Shown: positions 42,103 through 51,782, numbered from the stretch's first letter. The stretch is 64,000 nt of DNA from Deltaproteobacteria bacterium (GCA_019307815.1 JAFDIV010000001.1:248001-312000); one strand, 5' to 3'. Notes: a model not told the origin generated them from the sequence alone. A program made the numbers and translations.

Positions 42103-43995
42103 CTACCCGGAATCAGAATGTGATTTTCCTTTATCATCGTCAAACCACCTCCAGACTCGGATGACCCCCTCTTCGATCATGTCTCCCTTATACTGTCCTT
42201 TTTTTGCAAAGGTCCTAAGCATGCCCACGTTGTCCTCAAAAAGATAGCCTGCCGCGCCCTTAAAGCCCTTCTTTTTTGCATAGGCCTCCAGTTTTTCCTG
42301 GAGAATAGTCCCCAGGCCAAGCCTCTGATAGTCCTCATGTACGGTATAGGCAACCTCCACCATGCCAGGGTGATCCTTTTCCGCCGCATACCTGCCGACC
42401 CCTATGATCCGTTCAAAGCCTATCTCTCCTATGGTGGCCACAAAGGCCATATGGTCCTTGTAGTCCACGTTAACCAGTGCTTGGGCCCTGGAGTGGGGCA
42501 TTGATCTTACGGACCTGAAATAACGCCTGTACACGGTTTCATCCGAATGGGAATAGAAGAAGTCCTGAAGCAGCGGTTCGTCCGTTGGTTTAATAGGCCT
42601 GATGGTGACCACGGTCCCATCGGCCAGAAGGGCCCTTGCCTCCTCTTCTTCGGGGTAGGCATGGGTCTCCGTGTGAATGAAGAGTTGATCAGGATATACA
42701 TAGGCGTGTTCCTTGGCCTGCTCCAAAAGCTGTTTGCGGAACTTGGGATGAGCTATGTTGATCAGTGCCATGGCCCGTTCGCGAATAGACTTGCCGTGTA
42801 GGTATGTGATACCGTACTCGGTTACCACATATTGCACATCCCCCCTTGTGGCCACAACTCCAGCACCTTCTTCCAAGTGGGCCCTGATCCTGGATCGGGT
42901 GCCATCTCGGGTCGTGGAGGGAAGGGCAATGATGGATTTGCCTCCCTTTGACATGGCAGCACCACGGATAAAGTCAAGCCTCCCACCGATGCCACTGTAA
43001 AAATGAAAGCCCTTGGACTCAGAGCAAATTTGCCCACTTAAATCCACCTCCAAGGCACTGCCAATGGAGACCATTTGCTCGTTTTGCGCAATAACCAGGG
43101 GACTATATACATACTCTGCAGGATAGAACAGGATCCTGGGGTTATTGTCTACATAATCGTACACCTTTCTTGTCCCTATGCAAAAACTGCACACTACCCT
43201 CTCAGGGTGGAGCGTCTTGCGTGCGCCAGTGACTATACCCCTTTCAATAAGATCCATGTATCCGTCGGAGATGACCTCCGTATGTAAGCCAAGGTCCTTT
43301 TTGTCCTGAATGTGAGAGAGGACCGCGTATGGGATATGGCCGTAGCCGATATGGAGGGTATCGCCGTCATGTATGAGTCTTGCCACATTGGCTGCTATTT
43401 TATGCCCCACCTCATTGGGCTCAGGGTATTGAAATTCGGCCAGGGGTTCGTCATGTTCTACAATGTAGTCAAGGGCCTCCACTGGTATGAGGCTGTCTCC
43501 CATGGTCCACGGCATAAACCGGTTCACCTGGGCAATGACGATTTTTGCGCTATCCACTGCTGCTTTGACAATGTCCACCGAGATACCCAGGCTTACAAAT
43601 CCGTGGGAGTCAGGCGGTGAGGTTTGTACCAAGGCCACATCCAGGGCAATGGTGCCCTTACGGAACAACCTGGGTATCTCGGAAATGAACACCGGGGTAT
43701 AATCTGCACGCGCCTCATTGATGGCCTCCCGTGTATTAGGTCCCACAAAGAAGGCGTTGTGCCGAAAACGGGTGTCAAAACGTTTGTCCGTATAAGGTGC
43801 ATCACCCAAGGTTACAAAGTGCAGGAGTTGAACGTCGTGCAAGGTGTTGGCCCTTTCAATAAGGCCCTTTACTAGGTATTGGGGCTCTGCACAGGCCGTT
43901 CCAATGAATACCTTTGCCCCGCGCCTTACGGCCCTAAGGGCCTCCTTAACTGATGTCTTTTTTTTCTCATAAATGCGTTGCCAACGACCGGACAT
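42103..43995 (-). CDS. Acetyl-CoA hydrolase/transferase family protein fused to GNAT domain
   Basis: The 630-residue protein has an acyl-CoA transferase part (about 1-440) and a GNAT acetyltransferase part (about 470-620). The first has FIGTACAEPQYLVKGL, SLGISVDIVKAAVDSA, ESKGFHFYSGIGGRLDFIRG and ITYLHGKSIRERAMALI; the Glu of ESKGF is the likely catalytic residue. The second has TIRPIKPTDEPLLQDFF and YQRLGLGTILQEKL. Both halves handle acyl-CoA, so the GNAT may acetylate a protein partner or the enzyme itself. The ATG at 43995 with GGAGGG 7 bases upstream is preferred to one 21 bases earlier. This fusion recurs in deltaproteobacteria. Confidence 0.88.
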   Translation of the reverse strand: MSGRWQRIYEKKKTSVKEALRAVRRGAKVFIGTACAEPQYLVKGLIERANTLHDVQLLHFVTLGDAPYTDKRFDTRFRHNAFFVGPNTREAINEARADYTPVFISEIPRLFRKGTIALDVALVQTSPPDSHGFVSLGISVDIVKAAVDSAKIVIAQVNRFMPWTMGDSLIPVEALDYIVEHDEPLAEFQYPEPNEVGHKIAANVARLIHDGDTLHIGYGHIPYAVLSHIQDKKDLGLHTEVISDGYMDLIERGIVTGARKTLHPERVVCSFCIGTRKVYDYVDNNPRILFYPAEYVYSPLVIAQNEQMVSIGSALEVDLSGQICSESKGFHFYSGIGGRLDFIRGAAMSKGGKSIIALPSTTRDGTRSRIRAHLEEGAGVVATRGDVQYVVTEYGITYLHGKSIRERAMALINIAHPKFRKQLLEQAKEHAYVYPDQLFIHTETHAYPEEEEARALLADGTVVTIRPIKPTDEPLLQDFFYSHSDETVYRRYFRSVRSMPHSRAQALVNVDYKDHMAFVATIGEIGFERIIGVGRYAAEKDHPGMVEVAYTVHEDYQRLGLGTILQEKLEAYAKKKGFKGAAGYLFEDNVGMLRTFAKKGQYKGDMIEEGVIRVWRWFDDDKGKSHSDSG

Positions 43996-44100
43996 AATGA
44001 AACCCTCCAAGACCAAATCTTTTTTGAGTGAAGTTTATGGATCCCTAACTGGCGAAGGCCTCGCAATCATTTGCAGGATTGCTTTCCAATCCTATGGCCC

Positions 44101-44139
44101 AAAAGAAAAGGGCCATGAGCTTTTCATCGCCCATGGCCC
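44101..44139 (-). terminator. Rho-independent terminator behind murA-comEC
   Basis: On the minus strand GGGCCATG (44139-44132) pairs with CATGGCCC (44117-44110) around a 14-base loop and is followed by TTTTCTTTT (44109-44101). It lies between the end of comEC and the start of the CoA-transferase gene. The 43996-44389 gap holds no other supported feature. Confidence 0.65.
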
Positions 44140-44389
44140 CTGATTACCGGTCTTTAGAAAACCGTCTCACCCTCCCCCGGGCCACGGGCAGAGGAGGCCA
44201 TAAAAATAAAAAAAGCCGTATTCCCTACCCAAAAGGAGGGCAATGCTGTTTGGATATTTTACTGTTTCTATAGTTATTTTACCTTGATATTGCATGCTGA
44301 AAAACCGCCAGGTTTTGTTTGAGATCACAAGGGCTAAGTCCTTCTTTCCTGTCCCCTGTCTGAAAAAGATCATTATTATTGCTACCTTG

Positions 44390-46858
44390 TTAATTGGGAA
44401 AAGTCAATCGGTAAATGGGGCGGAATCCACTTGAGAAGGTTCCAATTTCCAGGAGGTTTCCTTTGATGGTGCATCGCACCATACCATGTTGGTCGGTCCT
44501 GAACACGCGGCATCCCAACTTGCTCAAGCGGTTTAGTGTTTCCGTGTGAGGAAAACCAAATCGTCCGCGCCCTCGACATGAGATCACGCAGATCCGTGGT
44601 TTGACTGCCTGCAAAAAGATTTCCGAGCTGGAGGACCTGCTTCCATGGTGGGGTGAAAGGAGAAGATCGCTTCGTAATCCGTGTTTTTCATTTTGAGCGA
44701 GGATCTTTTCTGCCCCCTTTTCAATGTCCCCTGGAAAGAGGATACTGTAGGGCCCATAACGAAGTTTGACAAGGAGAGAGCGGTTGTTCAGGGTGTCAGC
44801 CTGGGGCGAGGGGAAATCTTCGGAAACAAGGTGCATCATGTTAACAGAGACGCCGCTTATTATGTACCCATTCCCTTTGCTTGCTGGGATGACTATGGGA
44901 ATGTTCTTGTTGGTGATAATGTCCATGAGGTCCAAAAAGCTGGGCTCTGACACCCAGTCGCCGTTATACCAAAAGGCCTCTGGATTGAAGACCTTGGCTA
45001 TAAATCGAAGTCCATTCATGTGGTCGGCCTGTGGGTGTGTCAAGACCATGTAATCTATCTTGGAGATCTTTTGGCTCCATAGGAAGGGGGCCACCACCAT
45101 TTTTCCCACGTCAAATTGGTCCCGGTAAAAGCCCCCTCCATCAATAATCATCTTCTTTCCCATGGGAAATTCGATCAATGCACAATTGCCCTGTCCCACA
45201 TTTAAGAAGGAGACCCTGAGCTCTTTGTTGAAATGGACCCTGTTGATCCAATAGGCTGCATCTGCCGCAAAGGCAACACAAAGTGCCAGGAGGCCAACTC
45301 TGGCCAAGGGGCTTTTCCACATAAAGGTCATGCAAAGAATTGCTCCATAGAACATGCCCATTTCTAATGTATTGGGTGTTGGTACCCATATGCTGGCATG
45401 GGGAATCTGCCCAAGCACACGCACAATCCACATGATAGCATGCATACCGCCCGTTCCCAGAAAAAGAGCGGCCCGGGCCAAGTCCGGCCACATAAGGCAG
45501 AGCAATGCACTAAGAAGCCCTGAGGGGATAACACACAGACCTAGTATGGGTACAGCAACCAGATTGGCAGGGAGCGATACAAGTGAGATACGGTGAAAGT
45601 AATACGTTGTAAGGGGCAGAAGGAAGAACGTGGCCACGGCTGTAATGAGCAAGAGAGAGACCAGGTAGAGGCAAGATGTCTTGACCGTCTGGGGGGCATC
45701 CCTGAGTCTTTCCTCCAGCCACGCAGAGACCTTTCTCATCACCGGAGGGCAGAGCCAGACAAGGCCAACAACGGCTGTAAAGGAAAGCTGAAAGGATATT
45801 TGAAACATGGCCTCCGGCTGGATCGAGAGGATAACAAGGGCTGAAAGGCAGAGGGTTGACCATATTTCCTTTTCTCGACCTAGGATCAAAGACCAAAGAA
45901 AGGCAAAGGCCATAATCATGGCGCGTGTAGCCGATATTTGATACCCGGAAAGACTCACATAAGCTACTATGGGAATACAAGTAAGCAGGGCTGTCACCTT
46001 TCGAATGTCCGTGTAAAGGTTTAGATGATAAGATAGGGAGAGGAGGCCTCTGATGATGAAAAAGGAAAACCATGCCACCAGGCCGATGTGTAGACCCGAG
46101 ACAGCAAGGATGTGGCTGAGGCCTGTCCTGGAGAAGGCCTCTTGCATGTCTTGGGTGATTAGGTGACGTTCTCCCAGAACCAGGGCTGAAAAGAGCGCCA
46201 TGTCTTGGTCGCTCAGGGTATTCCTGAGAAATTGGCGGATGGGTCTTCGGATCCATTCAACCATGGCCCGAGGCCAAGGAAGTACGCCTTTTCCCATGGG
46301 TACAATGCGTCTGCCGTCGGACACCGAGGCTGCTAAGACAAAGCCCTTCAATTTCATGGCCGTTTCGTAATCGTAACAGCCTGGATTGGAAAAATTGTGA
46401 AACCCTCTGGGTATAGAAGCAAAACGGACCTTCTCACCAGGCCGCAGCGAGGGCACATTATCATAGACTGTGACCCTCACCTTCCAGTTCACGGAGCGGG
46501 GGCAGGACTCTACCATAACCCTTTGCACCATTACACTAAGGCGGCCTATTCCTTTTTGAAGGTGAACAGGTTCAAGCAATGTGCCTTCAAAAACGACCCT
46601 CTTTTGTTGGACCAAAAGGGAATGGAGAAAAGGATCTGGCTTTTTTGGCAGTGACATAAAGGTGCCCACTGCAAAAAACAAGAGAGCCAGGGATATATAT
46701 TCAATCCTTCCCGAGGATTTTACGTGGGCAATAATAAGCAGGGTAATACCTGCCCCAAGAACAGGGGTCGCAATATGAATGTCAAGTGACAGATGATGGT
46801 TCCAGAAGATGCCCCCTATGGTAGATAAGAGGATCAGGATAAGGGGACGGTGTAACAT
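44390..46858 (-). CDS. comEC: ComEC/Rec2 DNA-uptake channel protein
   Basis: The 822-residue inner-membrane protein has an N-terminal soluble region, a competence domain with about ten membrane helices (ALVLGERHLI, GLSHILAVSGLHIGLVAWF, SATRAMIMAF, FQISFQLSFTAVVGLVW), and a C-terminal metallo-beta-lactamase fold (FLNVGQGNCALIEFP, VLTHPQADHMNGL with its HxxxDH-like site, LLSPHHGSRSS). Only the Asp-His parts of the metal site are clear. ComEC translocates single-stranded DNA in transformation. The ATG at 46858 is 1 base from the murA stop; a longer frame to 47038 lies inside murA and is not used. Other com genes are not in the window. Confidence 0.92.
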   Translation of the reverse strand: MLHRPLILILLSTIGGIFWNHHLSLDIHIATPVLGAGITLLIIAHVKSSGRIEYISLALLFFAVGTFMSLPKKPDPFLHSLLVQQKRVVFEGTLLEPVHLQKGIGRLSVMVQRVMVESCPRSVNWKVRVTVYDNVPSLRPGEKVRFASIPRGFHNFSNPGCYDYETAMKLKGFVLAASVSDGRRIVPMGKGVLPWPRAMVEWIRRPIRQFLRNTLSDQDMALFSALVLGERHLITQDMQEAFSRTGLSHILAVSGLHIGLVAWFSFFIIRGLLSLSYHLNLYTDIRKVTALLTCIPIVAYVSLSGYQISATRAMIMAFAFLWSLILGREKEIWSTLCLSALVILSIQPEAMFQISFQLSFTAVVGLVWLCPPVMRKVSAWLEERLRDAPQTVKTSCLYLVSLLLITAVATFFLLPLTTYYFHRISLVSLPANLVAVPILGLCVIPSGLLSALLCLMWPDLARAALFLGTGGMHAIMWIVRVLGQIPHASIWVPTPNTLEMGMFYGAILCMTFMWKSPLARVGLLALCVAFAADAAYWINRVHFNKELRVSFLNVGQGNCALIEFPMGKKMIIDGGGFYRDQFDVGKMVVAPFLWSQKISKIDYMVLTHPQADHMNGLRFIAKVFNPEAFWYNGDWVSEPSFLDLMDIITNKNIPIVIPASKGNGYIISGVSVNMMHLVSEDFPSPQADTLNNRSLLVKLRYGPYSILFPGDIEKGAEKILAQNEKHGLRSDLLLSPHHGSRSSSSEIFLQAVKPRICVISCRGRGRFGFPHTETLNRLSKLGCRVFRTDQHGMVRCTIKGNLLEIGTFSSGFRPIYRLTFPN

Positions 46859-46859
46859 G

Positions 46860-48116
46860 CTAGGCCTTTTCTCTCCAAATCCTGGCCCCCAGCTTTTGGA
46901 ATTTTTTTTCGAGGGCCTCGTATCCTCTGTCCAGATGATAGATACGGTGAACCTCGGTGAGCCCCCCCCTTGCCACCAGGCCTGCGAGGACCAAACAGGC
47001 ACTCGCCCGAAGGTCCGTTGCCATGACCGGGGCTGCAAGCAGTTCCTTCTTTCCTCTCACCAATGCCTGCCCGCCATTTATCTCGATTTCAGCACCCAGG
47101 CGTCTTAATTCACTTACATGGATGAAGCGGTTTTCAAAAATGGTCTCCCGAATCATGCTCCACCCATCCGCGATACACATGAAGGCCATGAACTGGGCCT
47201 GTAGGTCCGTCGGGAAACCAGGGTAAGGCATGGTCTTTATGTCCACACTTTCTATCTTTTCTGGTCCGCGGACAGAGATGCGGTCTTCCTTGAAGGTAAT
47301 GCGGGCCCCGGCGGATTCCACTTTTTCGATTACAGCAGTAAGATGTTCGGACCTACACCCCGTTATGGTTACATCTCCGCCACACATTGCAGCAGCTATC
47401 ACAAACGTTCCAGCCTCAATTCTGTCTGGTATGACCGTGTGATGTGCGGCATGCAGTTCTTTTACACCTTCAATGGTGATGGTATCGGTCCCATCTCCGT
47501 CGATGGAAGCCCCCATAGCACGCAAAAAAGAGGCCAGGTCCTGTACTTCGGGTTCCTTGGCGGCGTTCCTGATAATGGTCACCCCTTGGGCAAGGGTAGC
47601 AGCCATCATGATATTCTCGGTGCCTGTTACGGTGGGAATGTCTAGGAAGATTTCCGTGCCTTTTAGTTTCTTGGCTTCAGCATGGATGTACCCATGATCC
47701 AGATACATCTCCGCGCCCATGGCAGCAAGGCCCTTGAGGTGGAGATTTATGGGCCTTGCACCAATTGCACAGCCACCCGGCAGAGAAATTTTGGCCTTTC
47801 CATGACGGGCAAGAAGGGGGCCCAATAGCAGTATGGAGGCCCTCATGGTCTTAACCAGTTCATATGGGGCCTCGTGATGGGTAATCTGTTCACAGCCCAC
47901 AGCAAGGCCATTGCCCTGAATCTCAAAGCTGATGCCCAAGCGGCTCATTATGCGTTTAATGGTGTCAATGTCCCTTAAGGCGGGCACGTTGTGGATTACA
48001 CTTGTGCCAGCACTAAGCAGGCTCGCGGCCAGAATGGGAAGGGCGGCATTTTTGGCCCCGCTGATTCTTACCTCTCCAGCAAGAGGAGATCCACCTTGGA
48101 TGACAATTTTGTCCAC
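46860..48116 (-). CDS. murA: UDP-N-acetylglucosamine 1-carboxyvinyltransferase MurA
   Basis: The 418-residue enzyme adds enolpyruvate from PEP to UDP-GlcNAc, the first committed step of peptidoglycan synthesis. It starts with a GTG (MDKIVIQGG) and shows [16 protein letters not shown], the active-site loop [18 protein letters not shown] with the catalytic Cys that fosfomycin attacks, and [11 protein letters not shown]. All expected residues are present, so fosfomycin sensitivity is expected. The ribosome binding site (GCGGAAGC) is weak. comEC begins 1 base behind. The 48117-48356 gap contains only a short unsupported frame. Confidence 0.96.
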   Translation of the reverse strand: MDKIVIQGGSPLAGEVRISGAKNAALPILAASLLSAGTSVIHNVPALRDIDTIKRIMSRLGISFEIQGNGLAVGCEQITHHEAPYELVKTMRASILLLGPLLARHGKAKISLPGGCAIGARPINLHLKGLAAMGAEMYLDHGYIHAEAKKLKGTEIFLDIPTVTGTENIMMAATLAQGVTIIRNAAKEPEVQDLASFLRAMGASIDGDGTDTITIEGVKELHAAHHTVIPDRIEAGTFVIAAAMCGGDVTITGCRSEHLTAVIEKVESAGARITFKEDRISVRGPEKIESVDIKTMPYPGFPTDLQAQFMAFMCIADGWSMIRETIFENRFIHVSELRRLGAEIEINGGQALVRGKKELLAAPVMATDLRASACLVLAGLVARGGLTEVHRIYHLDRGYEALEKKFQKLGARIWREKA

Positions 48117-48356
48117 TTTGCTTCCGCGTCTTTGAAAAGTATGTCTGGGAACTTGATTACGTCTACATCAAATCCTTGAAGTTCGTCAATGTGTTTTTGG
48201 GCCTTCTTGATACCGCGTGCCGAGTCCACCGGTGCCGCAGCAGAAGTTCAGTGGTTTAATGACTTGATAAGTGGATACTTAAGGGGATAATATAGCAGCT
48301 AAAAGTGCTTTATGATGCATATAGTTTTGGGGCAGGCGAGGCAGAGGGGAGTGTGG

Positions 48357-48851
48357 ATGAATTTCATTGCCGATTCAATGTTGGGGAGACTTGCCAAATG
48401 GCTTAGGGCATTGGGATTTGATACCATATATCAATCCCGATACCGGCCTAGTGAAATCCAGCACCATGTGGCTGAGGGAAGAATCTTTCTGACCCGCAAG
48501 GCAGAGCATACAAATACTTATCCCTCCGCGATCTACATTCATTCTGATCACGTAGGGAAACAACTGGCCCAACTGAAGGCCGAGGGGCTTTTATCACCCC
48601 CTCCATTGCCGTTTACCCGATGCCTAAGGTGTAATACTTTGCTTGCAAAGGCCGATCTGGATTCCGTTCACCCAAGAGTGCCCGATTATGTATTGTATGA
48701 AAATGCCTCTGCACTCAAATATTGCCCATCCTGTGGCCGATACTATTGGCCCGGCACTCACCGTGACAGGATGGAGAGACAACTCCACCTCTGGGGACTA
48801 CTCCCTCTCGGGCCCCAGTCCCCAGGTGTGGCCGGTGATGGAGAAGGGTAA
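48357..48851 (+). CDS. Mut7-C RNase-like protein with zinc ribbon
   Basis: The 164-residue protein begins with FIADSMLGRLAKWLRALGFD, the mark of the Mut7-C domain, a PIN-like ribonuclease fold. A zinc ribbon follows (RCLRCNTLL, then KYCPSCGRYYWPGTH). The family is proposed to be RNA-processing; biochemical data are sparse. The ATG at 48357 with GAGGGGAG upstream is preferred to one at 48312. The C-terminal 30 residues look unstructured. It converges with the small basic gene. Confidence 0.84.
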   Translation: MNFIADSMLGRLAKWLRALGFDTIYQSRYRPSEIQHHVAEGRIFLTRKAEHTNTYPSAIYIHSDHVGKQLAQLKAEGLLSPPPLPFTRCLRCNTLLAKADLDSVHPRVPDYVLYENASALKYCPSCGRYYWPGTHRDRMERQLHLWGLLPLGPQSPGVAGDGEG

Positions 48852-48876
48852 AGTCAAGAGGCCCATCAATTATTAT

Positions 48877-49092
48877 TTATTTTTTGCGTGATGTCCTCTT
48901 GGTAGGCTTTTTCGCCTTTCTTGGTTTCCTTGCCTTTTTTGCCTTGGCGGCCTTTTCAGCTGCCTTGGCCTTTTTTAGCTGGCTTTCTAATTTCTTAATC
49001 TTACTTGTGGTGGCCTTAATGTCTTTGTTAAGCCTTGTCAGGGTTTTCTTGGCAAGCAACAACCTGTACTGAATTTGTTTAACAGTAGCCAT
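48877..49092 (-). CDS. Small lysine/alanine-rich basic protein, histone H1-like tail
   Basis: The 71-residue product begins with a helical part (MATVKQIQYRLLLAKKTLTRL) and ends in a Lys-, Ala-, Pro- and Arg-rich tail (KKARKPRKAKKPTKRTSRKK). Such composition is typical of histone H1-like or AlgP-like DNA-binding tails, so nucleoid or RNA binding is plausible but not proven. AAAGGAG lies 5 bases before the ATG, and a near-consensus promoter lies 40 bases before the start (49139-49167). This pair of strong signals suggests high expression. Confidence 0.75.
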   Translation of the reverse strand: MATVKQIQYRLLLAKKTLTRLNKDIKATTSKIKKLESQLKKAKAAEKAAKAKKARKPRKAKKPTKRTSRKK

Positions 49093-49138
49093 ACGCACTC
49101 CTTTGATTTATGGTTAATAATATTGCCCTTCGCACGTT

Positions 49139-49167
49139 ATAATAAGCAACAAATGCGTGAGAGTCAA
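49139..49167 (-). promoter_or_regulatory. Sigma70 promoter for the basic protein gene
   Basis: On the minus strand TTGACT (49167-49162), a 17-base spacer and TATTAT (49144-49139) give five of six matches at each box. The start of transcription would be near 49132, 40 bases ahead of the start codon. Confidence 0.65.
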
Positions 49168-49350
49168 GAAAATATGTGTGATTGATCAAAGATTAATAGT
49201 GTAGTTTATGCTATGGGCATAGTTATGTCCCTTAATTCTAATCAGGCAATTCTTCTTTCTGAGAGTTCTTTTTTTTGTCCTTTATGGTTAGGGAAAGGAA
49301 TGCATGCCCTGTTTTTTTAGGTGAAGTGCTTTTTGCCTGGAAAGTACCGC

Positions 49351-49378
49351 TTGACTTTATGGTTGTGCAAAATATAAT
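49351..49378 (+). promoter_or_regulatory. Sigma70 promoter for the first dodecin gene
   Basis: TTGACT (49351-49356), a 16-base spacer and a perfect TATAAT (49373-49378) precede dodecin 1 by 190 bases. Nothing coding was seen in the 475-base gap 49093-49567 other than this and the divergent promoter. Confidence 0.65.
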
Positions 49379-49567
49379 CAAGAAAAAAGGATAAAGAACT
49401 TTTAGTGCCGGTTAGTGCCCACCCATGAATTTACTTCTCCTTTGCCTTCCAGTGGGAACAGGTAGGAAGAAGGAGCGAAGAATAACATAAGTGGTGAAGA
49501 AAGGAGGTGAGAAGGTATTAGGCTGGCTGTATGTTTTATTTAACCTTATGACTTTAAGGAGGTTTCC

Positions 49568-49777
49568 ATGGGAAGCACGTACAAGATCATTGAGTTGGTG
49601 GGCACGAGTGAAACGTCATGGGAAGATGCGGCCAAGAATGCAATTGAAACGGCTTCTGAAAGCCTAAAAGATCTTAGAATTGCCGAAATTACAAGGCTTG
49701 ATATGACCATTGATAATGGAAAAGTTTCTTCCTATAGGGCCAGGGTGAACGTCTCATTTAAGTATTTGAAAGAATAG
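49568..49777 (+). CDS. Dodecin family protein (first copy)
   Basis: The 69-residue protein has the short dodecin fold, one helix and three strands, which assembles into dodecamers. It aligns to Halobacterium dodecin without gaps over GTSETSW to the AEIT region. Ile38 takes the place of the flavin-stacking Trp36, and Arg57 that of the flavin-contacting Gln55. Thus flavin binding as in the archaeal protein is doubtful. AAGGAGG lies just before the ATG and there is a strong promoter upstream. The TetR gene follows 67 bases later. Confidence 0.88.
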   Translation: MGSTYKIIELVGTSETSWEDAAKNAIETASESLKDLRIAEITRLDMTIDNGKVSSYRARVNVSFKYLKE

Positions 49778-49844
49778 TGTGGAGCGGAAGATTCCCCGGG
49801 CAAGTGCCCCGCCCCATTGCTCCAAGGAAAAAAGAGGAACAGAA

Positions 49845-50462
49845 ATGGTAAATGCCAAGCTTAGGCTTACGGTTCTGGATCAAATTGCTTCTAAGGATAA
49901 GGTGAGGCGTCGGATTATCGATGCAGCAAGTGCCCTCTATGCCAGAAAGGGCTTCAGGGCCACGGCCATTCAGGAAATAGCCGAGGAGGCTGGTGTAACC
50001 CTCCCTGTGGCCTATCAGTATGTAAAAAATAAGTCCGAAATTATGAGAATGATCATGGAGGACTTCCTGAACATCTTTCAGGAGAGTCTTTTGCCTCAAA
50101 TAAAGGGAATAGAAGATCCTGAAGAGAAACTGGCTATTGCATTGGTGCTGTATTTTCGAGTGGTAGATCAACAGAGAGAGAAGGCCTTGCTCATTTATCA
50201 AAAATCCAGTTCCCTTGATAAGGCCTCGAGGTCCAAAATTATGCAACTGGAAGTGGATGTGAGTAATATTTTTGGGGAGATTATCAAGGAAGGCATACAA
50301 CGGGGGGTCTTCCAAGAGGTGGATGTCGACCTGATGGCATATAACATCCTCATGATGGCACATATGTGGGTCTTGAAAAGATGGCATTTTAAGAGAAGAT
50401 TGACCCTTGATAGATATATCAACCTGCAGTTAGCAACTATCATGAGGGCATTGAGGAAGTAA
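49845..50462 (+). CDS. TetR family transcriptional regulator
   Basis: The 205-residue protein has an N-terminal helix-turn-helix (RIIDAASALYARKGFRATAIQEIAEEAGVTLPVAYQYVKNK, seen at about residues 20-60; core TAIQEIAEEAGVTLPVAYQYV shortened here) and a C-terminal all-helical ligand domain. Ligand and target are unknown; relatives of this type often control acyl-CoA or fatty acid genes. The ATG at 49845 with AGAGGA upstream fits the family better than a GTG at 49779. It converges with rsmG, overlapping by 23 bases. Confidence 0.88.
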   Translation: MVNAKLRLTVLDQIASKDKVRRRIIDAASALYARKGFRATAIQEIAEEAGVTLPVAYQYVKNKSEIMRMIMEDFLNIFQESLLPQIKGIEDPEEKLAIALVLYFRVVDQQREKALLIYQKSSSLDKASRSKIMQLEVDVSNIFGEIIKEGIQRGVFQEVDVDLMAYNILMMAHMWVLKRWHFKRRLTLDRYINLQLATIMRALRK

Positions 50463-51132
50463 GAGCCTCGTCAGTTGTCTTTTTTAGGATGGCGATAAAA
50501 CGGGGTTGCGCCATTGCCGGGAGCTGATAGGCCTGAAGACGATAGATTGCGAGTCGGGCCTGCGCTATTTCTTTTGAACTTCTCTCCAGGATCACTTTCG
50601 CGTCTTTTCCCAAAAAGAGGAAAATTAATCCTCCAGGAGCCAGGATAGGAGCACATGAGCTGAGGAGCTTTTGTGCAGGCATGGCTGCCCGGGAAGTAAC
50701 GCAATGGTATGGGTGTTTAGATGATCGCACATGGGCCTCCAGCCTTTTCCTTAGAACACGAAACCCTTCCAGGGACAGGGTCCGTTTGAGGTGTTTAAGA
50801 AAGCTTGCCTTTTTTCTGTTTGGTTCCAGTAGCACTAGGTCCAAGTCAGGTCTATAGATTTTTATTGGTAGGGCAGGGAAGCCACTGCCTGAGCCCACGT
50901 CAAGCAGCTGCCCCTTTTCGGGAAGCTGGGCAGCGCAGATCAAGGAATCGAGAACCAGATGCCTTACTACTTGGTGACGGCTCCGAAGGCCTACAAGGTT
51001 AAAACTTTTGTTCCACTCAAGGAGCTCGTTTAGAAAGAGATCCAAAAGCCGAATTTGGGACTCGGACAGCCTTACTGCATGACGGGATAGGTACGAGTCG
51101 AACGAACGGATATCTATTGTTTGCGCCCTCAC
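50440..51132 (-). CDS. rsmG: 16S rRNA (guanine(527)-N(7))-methyltransferase RsmG
   Basis: The 230-residue enzyme methylates G527 of 16S rRNA, a site near the decoding centre. The SAM motif LLDVGSGSGFPALPIKIYRP and the region LLEPNRKKASFLKHL are typical of RsmG/GidB. The GTG start at 51132 overlaps the stop of the LOG gene (GTGA); a longer frame to 51249 lies inside that gene and is not used. Loss of this gene gives low-level streptomycin resistance in other bacteria, as family knowledge. No gidA neighbour is seen. Confidence 0.92.
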   Translation of the reverse strand: MRAQTIDIRSFDSYLSRHAVRLSESQIRLLDLFLNELLEWNKSFNLVGLRSRHQVVRHLVLDSLICAAQLPEKGQLLDVGSGSGFPALPIKIYRPDLDLVLLEPNRKKASFLKHLKRTLSLEGFRVLRKRLEAHVRSSKHPYHCVTSRAAMPAQKLLSSCAPILAPGGLIFLFLGKDAKVILERSSKEIAQARLAIYRLQAYQLPAMAQPRFIAILKKTTDEALTSSMPS

Positions 51133-51782
51133 ACCACAACCGTCTTGGTAATGATCTCTATAAGCTCTTCGGGCTTGTCCACAACTTGAAAGATATTCAG
51201 GTCTGGTTCGGATATGGTTTTTTTCTTGAGGAGCGTTTTTTTGAGCCAACCTACCAGGCCATTCCAGTAAGTGGAGTCAAACAGAACCACTGGAAAGGAC
51301 CGTATGCGTTTTGTCTGGATTAACGTCAATGCCTCGAACAATTCATCAAGGGTACCGAATCCTCCGGGCATAATGACGTAGGCTACCGCATATTTGATGA
51401 ACATCACCTTTCTGATGAAAAAGTACTTAAAGGCCAGGCGCACGTTTGCATAGGGGTTTGGCTGCTGCTCCTGGGGCAGTTGAATATGTAGTCCCACGGA
51501 CTTTCCACCTGCCTCTGCAGCACCTTTGTTGGCTGCCTCCATTATGCCAGGGCCGCCCCCTGAAATGATATTAAAGCCATTTTCCACAAGCATCCGAGCG
51601 ATAGACTCAGTGGTTTTGTATAGGGTGCTTTGAGGCCTTATTCTGGCAGAACCAAAGATGGTTACAGCTGGGTAAACCTCTGGCAAGACCTCAAAGCCTT
51701 CTACAAACTCAGCCAGGATATGAAACATCCTCCAGGTATCCTTGAGCGTTAATTCATCAACCACATATTGTCTTTCTTTCAT
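51129..51782 (-). CDS. LOG family protein (TIGR00730, lysine decarboxylase-like fold)
   Basis: The 217-residue product has the nucleotide-binding loops GGGPGIMEAANKGA and PGGFGTLDEL, the two LOG motifs. LOG proteins are cytokinin riboside 5'-monophosphate phosphoribohydrolases in plants; bacterial members hydrolyse nucleotide monophosphates and are often mis-named lysine decarboxylases. The start is supported by the family N-terminus. It is coupled to rsmG by a 4-base overlap. It is divergent from dodecin 2 across 276 bases. Confidence 0.9.
   Translation of the reverse strand: MKERQYVVDELTLKDTWRMFHILAEFVEGFEVLPEVYPAVTIFGSARIRPQSTLYKTTESIARMLVENGFNIISGGGPGIMEAANKGAAEAGGKSVGLHIQLPQEQQPNPYANVRLAFKYFFIRKVMFIKYAVAYVIMPGGFGTLDELFEALTLIQTKRIRSFPVVLFDSTYWNGLVGWLKKTLLKKKTISEPDLNIFQVVDKPEELIEIITKTVVV

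Noticed and set aside
48080-48240. A short minus-strand frame (about 50 codons) entering the murA start from upstream
   Set aside because: Protein-like composition, but it overlaps the murA start out of frame, has no ribosome binding site and no recognised family.
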